Positions 32,962-42,375 of a stretch of 64,000 bases of DNA are shown here, in pieces. Source of the stretch: Lentinula raphanica (lineage: Eukaryota > Basidiomycota > Agaricomycetes > Agaricales > Omphalotaceae); assembly GCA_027919835.1 (NCBI GenBank), contig JANVFP010000020.1, positions 1,012,857-1,076,856 on the forward strand, given 5' to 3'. A program made the position numbers and the translations under genes. A model generated the notes under the pieces. It saw only the letters and a program-made list of their open reading frames with translations, did no database searches and had not been told where the DNA came from. The first letter of the stretch is position 1, and each line of letters begins with the position of its first letter.

Positions 32962-35320
32962 ATGTCTTCAAGTACAGCTCCAACTTCAGTGCCTCAAACT
33001 CCAAGCCTCAATAATACATATGGTGCAATGTTAATTGGAGGTATGTTTGGATTATTCAATTTCCAAGTACTGGTAGCTCCTTTCTTTTTCCTTTGTCTGT
33101 GCTTTCAGCTGTATTAGATGCTGACTGCTACTACTACCCTCTATCTAGTTCTTTTTGCTACATTGTGATTGTTATTCTTATTTGACAAAGTTGGCTCTAT
33201 CTTCTGATGCATGCTCTGTTACCTCTCCTCTGGTACTGGTAATTATAATTGCACTATTGTCTAGCTTGCAAGGTTGCTTGACATTACAAACAATTATGTA
33301 TTATGATTCTTATCCCAAAGATCCAATTTCAACAAAGCTAGTGGTATGTTCTTTCTTTCTTATAATTGAAAACTGCTGCCTCAAATATTTCTTCTATCTT
33401 TTTCCCATTAGGTTGCCATAGTCTGGTATGTTAACAAAAGCCTGACATGACTCAGTGAAGACTGGCAGTACTGAAAAACTACTCATAGGTGTCTTGATAC
33501 TTTCCACCTTGTCCTCATTGCTCAGTCTACATATCATTATCTGATTGACAACTGGGGTGTATTGGAGGCACTGGGATTCTCAACCTGGGAACTTGACTTG
33601 AACGTAGTGTTCATTGGGTTGTCCAGTTTTGTCTGTCAAGTTTTTTTTTTGAAAAGGTCTGTAGTTTATATATGGCACAGTCATTTTTATGAGGAATTCT
33701 GATTTCATTTCATCCTGTTCATATGATCCACATGATATTTCAAATAGGATTTGGGTCTTTAGCAAAAAAAATATTTTCCTGGTTGCTTTTTTGGCTACAT
33801 TATGTGCCACCACTCTTGTTCTTGATGTTGTTGTCACAGTGCAAATCACTCAAAATAGGTCAGTTACGGAGTTTGGAAAAAGAAAGGGAGAGATCATTGC
33901 TGTGTTCACCTCTGGTGCCATAGGTGAGTTGGGCTCATATAACTGCTTTACAAACTCTGATCTTGATGATTATTGTATTTTGTGCACCATTCTATTTGCA
34001 AGCCGATGTTGCACTAACATCAGTGCTATGCTATTATATCCAGAGAAGTGGGAGGGGTGGTTTTGGAAGGTAAGTCCAACATGATCTTTCAATGCTGGTC
34101 TCAACTTTTGGTATTCATCATTGACAATACCAGAACCAACTCTTTGATTGGTTTTGTCATCAAATATGCAGTCACAACAGGCCTCTTAACAAGGTATGTA
34201 CATCTTTATCGAAATAATTGCCATGTTATGCTGATAGGTATATACCTTGATTCTAGCTTATTAGGAGTTTTCACCCTAATTGCTGTTTGTGATATAATAT
34301 CTTTCATCTCTATTATGTGTAACTAACTTACTTTGGCTAACAGTATTTTGCTTCACCTGCTGGTTTCATATTTATTGTAAGTTTAAATCTTCATCCAGGT
34401 TAAATACACCAAGCTCAACCCTTTTATACACTGCTCATTCCTCTTTAATAATTATATAGGCCTGTAAGAATGAAAATAAACCGGCCAAGCCAGGGATTGA
34501 ACCTGGGCCTCCTGCCTTTCCGGTGCAGTGCTCTACCACTGAGCTACTGGGCCATATTCCAATGGATGTTGGATTCACAATCCTAACACTCCCCCTGAAA
34601 CCAACATCTACAGCAACTTTCTGTGCTTCCATGTCAATTTCAGGACCCCTTGATTGCTCAGCAGGCTTATCTCATCAAACTGGCAGAAATCGCTGCTCTG
34701 ACTGCGAATCTGTAAGAATGAAAATAAACCGGCCAAGCCAGGGATTGAACCTGGGCCTCCTGCCTTTCCGGTGCAGTGCTCTACCACTGAGCTACTGGGC
34801 CATATTCCAATGGATGTTGGATTCACAATCCTAACAAGGCCATGCATTTTTCCTTGGGACGCTTGTATACCAATGCTCTTCTTGCCACGTACGTTAGGAT
34901 CTTGAATTCAAGGAGTATTCAACATTACATTATCATGGCTGATGAGTTGAGTTTGTTCTACAGGTTGAACTCTCGCTCCAAAATTCGTGCTGCAATTCTG
35001 AAGCCCATAGAACTTAATGGTAATCTACCCAATTCAAGAGACAAACAGACAAGGACAGGAGTTGGTTCCATGTCAATTCCTTTATCTAATTCTGAGGCAA
35101 GTTGACTCATGATGGTCTTTGATTGGTATTATGAAAAGGATAACCTCTTATTATTATTACATATTAGGTCCAAAATGCTCAGCACACTCATGTACAAGTT
35201 CATACAGTAACGGAAACTGTTCAGTCAGGATATTCCTACAATCTGGAGCTCTCAGAAGGGCATGGCCCAATTCACAGCCATGCAGATATGAAATGCTCCT
35301 CAGATTTGGGTGATGTATGA
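32962..35320 (+). CDS. DUF6534-type integral membrane protein, intron invaded by a TRIM
   Basis: The start is the ATG of MSSSTAPTSVPQTPSLNN (exon 1, 32962-33040). Following exons read LTLQTIMYYDSYPKDP, CLDTFHLVLIAQSTYHYLI, NVVFIGLSSFVCQVFFLKR, NIFLVAFLATLCATTLVLDV, ADVALTSVLCYYIQRSGRG, TNSLIGFVIKYAVTTGLLT, YFASPAGFIFI and AMHFSLGRLYTNALLATLNS. This is the seven-helix pattern with the closing LYTNALLATLN motif of Agaricomycete DUF6534 proteins. The last exon is 35168-35320; its intron starts with GC (GAG/GCAAGT). The family's function is unknown. The intron before AMHFSLG holds a 374-bp LTR element inserted at the splice acceptor. The gene lies between two tailoring-enzyme genes, which may be coincidence. 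Confidence 0.8.
34483..34553 (-). other. tRNA-like sequence inside TRIM LTR (copy 1)
   Basis: On the minus strand 71 nt fold as a cloverleaf. Acceptor GGCCCAG pairs with CTTGGCC (one mismatch), D stem GCTC/GAGC, T arm CCAGG TTCAATC CCTGG and anticodon stem CTGCA/GGCAG (one mismatch) with loop CCGGAAA. A box (TAGCTCAGTGG) and B box (GGTTCAATCC) are good. Position 33 is C instead of U and there is no long variable arm, so it is not a normal tRNA. An internal RNA polymerase III promoter is the plausible role. Confidence 0.7.
34731..34801 (-). other. tRNA-like sequence inside TRIM LTR (copy 2)
   Basis: Identical to the tRNA-like sequence at 34483-34553, lying in the other LTR, which is the 5' LTR in the element's own direction. 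Its A and B boxes would place a polymerase III start close to the LTR's upstream end. Confidence 0.7.
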
Positions 35321-35504
35321 AATCCAAGGGATCATATCATGTCTTGCAATACTACTTGCCCTCTTTCCCTACATAGCTTGCCTTGTGATGGGCTGAAATT
35401 CAATAGTTACTGTGTAGCATTGTACACATGAATCCTGCTTAATAGTCATTTTCTCAGAGTTGTATGTTACTGACCAGCAAATTATGCAAATGCCACCGGG
35501 ATAG

Positions 35505-38096
35505 AAAGATGTTAGGAATTCAGCATAACAGTGGCGACGACACGTTAGTCTCATACGCGGTGTGGTGACATAGGTATGGACAAGATCGATGTATTGGTTT
35601 GTTTGGATTCTTGATTTGTATATTTAAGACGTATTTCTGTATAATCACTCTTCAACTCGTATTACTACGTTGAAGAGTGAGTATCTTATATTCCATTGCT
35701 ATATGCTACCTTACTTACACTTCATTACTAGCTCACTTTGTACTCATATAGGTATATATCAATAGAACTTGTATTACCACGTTGAAAACTCACTTTGTAC
35801 TCGTATAGACGGTGGCTAGCAAATCTTTAAGAGATTTGCAGTCAGAAACACAAACACTGCCATTTCATCGTAACATAATTCTACTGAACTCGCCTTTAGC
35901 AATCATCTGTTTTGAAGATGTCGGCCATGAACACACTCCTGCCTATCCAAACGTTTCCCAAAAATCATCAATTGGATAGTGTTTCGAACTTTCTTTTGTT
36001 CAGCAACTCTATTGTGAGTATTACCCGTGGGTACAGGCTCGAAGGCTATATCAATGGGTCCATTCCTCGCCCAGCTGCAAATATCGCTCCTTCTGTCCTT
36101 GCCACTGGCGCTACGCCTGGCCAGCCAGTCATCGCAACTTCTACTGCCAATAACTTGAACTCGCCCACCGAAAATCCTGTACCTAAGCAATATGACCAGG
36201 CAATGACTGAGCCTGAGTTGTGGAAACCGCCAATGCAAAAGGAGTTCGATTCATTGGAGGGGCAAGGATGTTGGGAACTTGTTGACAGACCGGCTGATGC
36301 TAAAGTTCTCAAGGGGATGTGGGTCTACGACCTCAAAGTTGACGGTAGTGGTGAGATTCTTGCTTGCAAAGCACGTTGGGTCGCACGCGGAGATATGCAG
36401 TGGCCTGGTCTGAATTTTGACAAGACCTGGTCAATGGTCGCACGTATGGAGTCCTCCAGGTTTCTCATTGCCTGTTCTGCCGCTCTGGGCTGGTCAACCC
36501 GACAATGGGACTTCTCCGTGGCGTATCTCAATGGTACTCTTCCTGATCATCCAAAAATCTTCATGAACCAAGTTACTGGCTTCTCCAAGCAAGGGGAGGA
36601 GAACAAAGTTTGTTTGATGAAAAAGCCACTTTATGGGCTTGCTCAAGCTGGTCACATATGGTTCAAGGAGCTCAAGAATGAAGCTCATCGCATTGGATTC
36701 AAATCTTCTCGAGCAGATCCTTGCATCCATTTTCATAAAGACCCCGTCACCGGATCACATTCAATTCATTTGGTGCATACAGATGATATATGGTCAGCCG
36801 CCATGGATGATGAAGAAGCAGATAAGTCAATGAAGGACTTCAACAGATGGGACTGGAAGGATGTCAAAGACAAAAAATTCCTTGTCGGCCTAACACTGGA
36901 ATACTTCAAAGATGGAGGCATCGGAATCTCGCAAGCTCCCTTCATCGAAAACTCCCTGAAATATTTCGGGCTCTGGGACTCACTCTACCCAATCAATACA
37001 CCTCTACCTCCGAAGTACCACATTATCCCTCCAAAGTACTATTCCAAAGAGGACTCGGACTTCATGAAAGATAAACCTTACCGGCAAATTCTTGGCTGTT
37101 GTTGGTGGATCGCGTTGTCTACTTGTCCCAATATCGTCTTTGCATGCTCAAGCCTATCTCCAGTTCAGAACCAACCTACTCGCAAACACTGGGAACTGCT
37201 GATCAAACTCTGTCAGTACATCAAAAGCACTATCAATGGAATCATTTATTGAAAACTCAATGGCGCAGATACCCTCAAGCCGATCAGGTATGTCGATTCA
37301 GATTGGGCAAGTAACCTGCACACCCAACGTTCGGTATCTGGTTACATGTTCTTGATCAACGGTTCTCTGGTGTCGTGGTCTTCGAAGCCTCAATCAATAA
37401 CCACATTACTATCTTCCATGGAAGCAGAATATGTGGCCCTGGCTCACAGAGTACAGCAGGCGGTATGGCTCAATAGCTGGTTGTCGGAGGTAGAACTTGG
37501 TGGGAAGGTTCCGATGTGGATACTTAGCAACAGCTTAGGAGCAATCAGTCTTTTGGAAATGACCCGCAAACATGGAGTTTCAAAGGCTATTGATGTTCGC
37601 TATCACTTTATTCGGGACGAAGTTGAGGATAACAAAGTTGAAATCTATCCAGTTGCCTCCGAAGACAACGTTGCCGACATTATGACAAAGTCACGAAGGA
37701 GCTCCATCAACAATTTGTTCATGCGCTAGGACTTGATTGGTGGTATCGTCGCCAGGGGGAGTGTTAGGAATTCAGCATAACAATGGCGACGACGCGTTAG
37801 TCTCATACGCGGTGTGGTGACATAGGTATGGACGAGATCGGTGTATTGGTTTGTTTGGATTCTCAATTTGTATATTTAAGACGTATTTCTGTATAATCAC
37901 TCTTCAACTCATATTACCACATTGAAGAGTGAGTATCTTATATTCCATCGCTATATGCTACCTTACTTTAATACTTACACTTCATTACTAGCTCACTTCA
38001 TACTCGTATAGGTATATATCAATAGAACTCGTATTACCACATTGAAGACTCACTTCGTACTCGTATAGACGGCGGCTAGCAAATCTTAAGAAAAGA
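35505..38096 (+). mobile_element. Copia LTR retrotransposon, internally deleted
   Basis: LTRs lie at 35510-35832 and 37762-38091, similar but with several substitutions and one small indel. AAAGA flanks both sides (35505-35509 and 38092-38096). The primer-binding site region starts GATTTGCAGTCAGA at 35833, and the polypurine tract CAGGGGGAG directly precedes the 3' LTR. The interior is only 1.9 kb and encodes reverse transcriptase and RNase H; no protease or integrase is recognisable. Confidence 0.93.
35912..37729 (+). pseudogene. Copia pol remnant: reverse transcriptase and RNase H
   Basis: A frame from 35912 to a TGA at 37250-37252 is followed in the same frame by the rest of RNase H to 37729. 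After a short, possibly gag-derived N-terminus (MSAMNTLLPIQTFPKNHQLD) comes the Copia reverse transcriptase: MQKEFDSLEGQGCWELVDRP, YDLKVDGSGEILACKARWVA, WDFSVAYLNGTLPDHPKIFM and MKKPLYGLAQAGHIWFKEL. The catalytic motif reads VHTDDI where YVDD is usual, keeping both Asp residues. RNase H has YVDSDWASN, then SSMEAEYVAL. The nonsense codon between RT and RNase H and the loss of integrase make it non-autonomous. Confidence 0.9.
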
Positions 38097-38506
38097 ATGT
38101 GGTGATATTTCTGAATTTTACTCTATCCACTTTGAAAACTTTGGAAACCTTAGATGGGAGCCGGACAGGAAGGATCATGGGACAGGACCAGGCAGGATGG
38201 TCGGATGTTGATTCTGCCGCAAGTGCCATTTTCATCAATCAGAAAGCCTTCATTTGTACTTACATTTTTTTGATCTTCTTTGACTCCTTCAACTTTGCTC
38301 TGATGCATCAACAGTAGATCATCGGCGTCTCAGTATGACAGATGTATGCCTTTCGGATCTTCAAGATTCATGAAGATTTCATACGAGGCCATCGAAGATT
38401 GTGCATATTTTGAACCTTATTGGATTGAGCAACAAAATCAGTGACAAATAAGAGCACTACTTAACAGGAGCAACCTGACATCCTGTACGTTAACTTCCTA
38501 TTGACC
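38097..38506. other. Halogenase upstream region, no gene recognised
   Basis: About 410 bp between the Copia target duplication and the halogenase start, presumably its promoter. Copia sits directly upstream, so LTR influence on expression is possible but not shown. Confidence 0.4.
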
Positions 38507-40364
38507 ATGACTCCTTCTATCATTCCTGTAAAGGCCACTGTTCTGGTAGTGGGTGGTGGACCAGCTGGCTCTTACGCTGCTAGCGTTCTTGCTCGCCGCC
38601 AGATAGACGTCGTTGTCCTGGAAGCTTCCAGATTCCCACGTTACCACATTGGTGAATCCTTATTGGCGTCCACAAACTACTTTCTCGAATATATTGGTGC
38701 TCGCGAGAAAGTCCTTGCTCATGGCTTTATACGCAAACCGGGAGGTGCATTCAAGTTGCGCAAAGACTTTCCTGCAGCCTATACCAATTTTGTACGTGTT
38801 CAATGTCCGGGTAGATGCTTCTCGTTGAAATTGAGCCCATCCGGCTCTGCCCCTTGAATAGGTTGATCATAACACTGGAAACCATGCACTGAACGTAGTC
38901 AGTAATAACCCCCACTTTGTCGCGTGCTCATATGCCACTAACAGATAAAAATTTCTTTCAGAATCGTGCTGAATATGATGACCTTCTTTTTCGTCACGCC
39001 GGTGAACAGGGAGCGAAAGTGTTTGATGAACACAAAGTTACTCTGCTCAATTTCTCGGCGCAAGATTCTAGTCGTCCAGTATCAGCAGAATGGGAGTGCA
39101 AGGCCAATGGAACGAAAGGAACGATCGAGTTTGACTACCTCATCGACGCTGCCGGCCGTCAGGGTCTCCTATCCACAAAATATCACAAGGATCGCGAGTA
39201 TACAAAAAGTTTGAAGGTAGTGTTTCTTCTGGTCTTACCGTGTCAGTGTCGTGACAGTTTCCACAGAATTCTGCTACATGGGCTTACTGGAAAGGAAGCA
39301 AATTGTACGGTGAAGGCACTGAAAGATTCGGGGCTCCATTCATTGAAGCTCTTCATGGTATGCTCAATTCACCAACTTTTGCGCACAACTATCCTCATAC
39401 TTGCTGTAGATAATACTGGGTGGTGCTGGTACATTCCAATCAACGACGACACCATATCCATAGGTTTCGTCATTCATGAGGAATTCGTCAAGGAAAAGAA
39501 AGCGGGGAAAACACTTGAGGAATTCTACATGTCGCAATTCGATCTTCTCACAGATGCCCCAAAATACCGAGCCGGAGGGGAGATGGTACCTAACAAGGAA
39601 GGCGGAAACAGTCCTGTTTACATGGCTAGCGATTACAGCTACACATCGAAAGATGTCGGTCGCCTCAACTACCGTCTGGTTGGCGATTCCGCGGCCTTTA
39701 TCGATCCTTTCTTCTCTTCTGGTGTTCATCTAGCCTTTGTTGGCAGTCTTTCCGCTGCGCTCTCAATCATTTCAGTCATTGACGGGAAGACCGACGAAGA
39801 AAGCGCTGCTGCGTTTCACGATGCAGAACTTAAAGTTGCATTCATGAGGTTTGTGCGCTCTTCTTTCTATTGACTGATAACTGTGCTCATCGATCTATTC
39901 TGAGATTCTTCATTGTGGTTATGGCAGGCTACAAGCAGATGCGAGGTGGACTACAGGCAAATGTATTGAATGACCTTGATGAGCAGAGCTTTGATAGAGC
40001 ATTTGATATTATTCGCCCTGTGATCCAGGGAACAGGAGACATCGGAGTGGACAAAGCGAGCACGGGTAATGTGAAGCTGAGCGAGGAGGAAGTAAGGGGC
40101 GCAATGGACTTCATTTTCCGACTATTCTCGCATCCTTCCCCTGGAGCGAAGGTTGTAGAGCACGAAGATGATGGACTTCATGGGAATGTTGATGACTTGG
40201 ATAAAGATGCCCGGGCTCGACTGAAGGCATTTTCACAGTATGTCCCTCACCTCATGGGCCACGACGGCGTCATGCATATCCTGGATGCAGCACAAGAGAA
40301 GATGAGACTTTCAGTCAATGGCTCTACTGCTATTAAGCTGAAGCCGCTGGGTGTCTCTGTTTGA
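38507..40364 (+). CDS. Flavin-dependent halogenase
   Basis: Six exons (38507-38791, 38862-38894, 38962-39216, 39267-39357, 39410-39848, 39905-40364) encode 520 residues in phase. The FAD site is VLVVGGGPAGSYAAS, followed by VVVLEASRFPRYHIGESLL with the FPR-x-x-IGES signature of halogenases acting on free or carrier-bound phenols. FDYLIDAAGRQGLLS and the halogenase signature GWCWYIPINDDTISIGFVI come next, then GDSAAFIDPFFSSGVHLAF of the second FAD-contact region. Such enzymes use FADH2, oxygen and chloride to make hypochlorous acid and chlorinate an electron-rich aromatic ring. Together with the nearby PKS and O-methyltransferase this suggests a chlorinated methoxy-aromatic product. The gene looks intact. 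Confidence 0.93.
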
Positions 40365-40691
40365 ATATTCAAACTTACTTCGAAAAAGACTTTGAAGATA
40401 TGTGTGTATATACATGTGTTCATGGTTTCTACTATATGTTCCTAGAATCGCTGTCAATCGAACCAACTCAGAGACTCCTCAGATTGTAAATCCCGACTGC
40501 ATCTCGTTCGATGATATAGATCGATATAACTTTGAAATTTTGTCCAATCATCGATATAGTATAGCTCGATTAACGACACGAGAATCTGGACTCATGGGTG
40601 AGGGTGGTTCTGGTTGGTTCAACGCAAGAACTAGATTCACTTTCATGGTCGTCGGAATGAGTAATGGAGCTATTACCCTTACAATCCTATA

Positions 40692-42201
40692 TCACGCAGG
40701 TGGAGGAGGCGGAGGCGGAGCCTGACCATCAGGGGGTGGCGGGGGCGGTCCAGATGGCTGAGGGGCTGGAGCAGAAGGATCGTAACCCTGATAGTTGGGA
40801 TATCCAGGATATCCGCCTGGAGCTTGAGCACCTTGGATGCCTGGAGCCTGACCCTGACCCTGACCCTGAGGTTGTTGACCTTGCTGGGCGTAGTACTGTT
40901 CAGCCTGTTTGGCTTGTTCTGCAGCCCAAGCTTTGAATTCCGGAGAATTGACATCATATCCGTATGCAGCCCTGGATAATGGAAAAGGTCAGAACGAAAG
41001 TAATAGGAGGGACTTCCGAATTTGAAGGCACACATGAATAAGGAGAGAAAAGACATAAAGATCAACTAGTAAAAGAAAACTCACCAATACGCAGCATACT
41101 GCTCCTGTGTCGACCCGGTAGCTCCTCCTGCACCAGCACCAGCAGCAGGATCAGCACCCCCGGGCGGCGGGGGAGGAGCTTCGCCCGGTGGCGGAGGTGC
41201 GTATCCTCCAGGTGCACCTCCAGGATACCCACCCTGCATAGACGCAGCATATGCAGCATACTGCTGTTGAGCTTGGTGCAGCTCCATTTGCTGGGCTTGT
41301 ACTATAGCAGCCATTTTTGCATGTTCGGCGCGGACGACGAGGAGAAGATCTTCGGTGAGTACTTTTGCTCGGGCTACTTGAGATTCTTCAGGGCCACTGG
41401 AAGGAGGAAATGAAGACGAGGTGTAAAATGAATAACAAAACACATCGACTCACGTTATATGTATATACAGCGGTTCTTCACTCTCTCTTCCAGTCTCCTG
41501 CTCGACGAAGCCTGAGCCGACACCCTTGATTTGTACACGTGTTCCTGTTTCTTGCTGGATATACTTGACGAACGAACCCTTTGGTCATCTTTCAGCAACC
41601 TCGTTATCACGGGATACTAAAGCACTCACACTTGGCCCAACAACCTTCGCCCTCAAGTTGAAGTTCCTGATACTTTCGAGCCCCACCGGTAGTTTCTCCT
41701 CTGGCCACTTTCTTCTCCCGCCCATTTTGTCCTTCTTATCCTCTACCAAACTTCCCATGTCAATCGCTAGCAGTTCTTCGACCTTTTTAATGGCTTTATC
41801 GAGGATCTCGCGGGTAGGAGCCATGATGTGTAGATATAGTGGTGGATCTCTTTCGGTAGCCTTCGAACGCTGAGGATGCCAAGTTCCTTTGGTTGATATC
41901 GAGGCTCCAGTTTCTTCTTGGATCTAATGAACGTAAATGATGACAAATGCTGGAGAAAGAGACTGCAACTCACTTCCTGCTGAGTTGAGCTTTTACAAAG
42001 CATATACCTATTCCTTGCATCGTTGATATCGATATCATGAGTATACGCTGCATCGTTCAGCCCTCCTCCTCCTAATGCGCCTGCCCCACCTGCAGCAAAC
42101 TGTGCGGCGATCTTGGCGGCTATTGCTGCTGCTGCTGCCGCTGCTTCCGACGCCTGTTTCGAAGAGCTTCCTGGGGCGTTAGACGGTGAAGCTGTGGACA
42201 T
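40692..42201 (-). CDS. KH-domain RNA-binding protein (KHDC4/BLOM7-like)
   Basis: Five exons (41974-42201, 41630-41923, 41454-41578, 41085-41396, 40692-40971) give 412 residues. An Ala-rich start (ASEAAAAAAAIAAKIAAQF) precedes DINDARNRYMLCKSSTQQE and IQEETGASISTKGTW, the first KH unit. Then come the linker RRKWPEEKLPVGLESIRNFN and the second KH unit (LRAKVVGPSGSFVKYIQQE, TGTRVQIKGVGSGFVEQETG). The tail is Gln-, Gly- and Pro-rich (MELHQAQQQYAAYAASMQ, then APPPPPGEAPPPPP). The architecture matches the KHDC4 family linked to pre-mRNA splicing. It is a housekeeping gene between the halogenase and the second transporter, which weakens the case that the latter belongs to the cluster. Confidence 0.88.
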
Positions 42202-42375
42202 AGCTGAACGATGGAATCGAAAGAGATGAAGGCGATGAAGGCGAAGAAGAAAAATCAGAGGCTTGAATCGAACTTTCCCACACTGATTAGATTAGGATTT
42301 GTAATCATTTTCAAAATCTCTCCTTGAAGTTGAGCGCGGAGCGCCCAAGAGACGCTTGCTTTACTCTTGACTCCC

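Larger units (their letters stand above)
34458..34841 (-). mobile_element. Miniature LTR retrotransposon (TRIM/SMART type) with AGGCC target duplication
   Basis: The element covers 34463-34836 (374 bp). Its LTRs at 34463-34588 and 34711-34836 are identical over 126 bp. It is flanked by AGGCC on both sides (34458-34462, 34837-34841), the 5-bp duplication expected of integrase. Read on the minus strand each LTR begins TGTTAGGATT and ends TTCTTACA. The 122-bp interior starts GATTCGCAGTCAGAGC (primer-binding site) and ends CAGGGGGAG (polypurine tract). No protein is encoded, so it must be mobilised by another element, probably Copia. The identical LTRs point to recent insertion. Confidence 0.93.

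Noticed and set aside
34483..34553. Genuine tRNA-Ser gene in the DUF6534 intron
   Set aside because: The sequence is part of a duplicated LTR, lacks U33 and the long variable arm of tRNA-Ser, and has stem mismatches.
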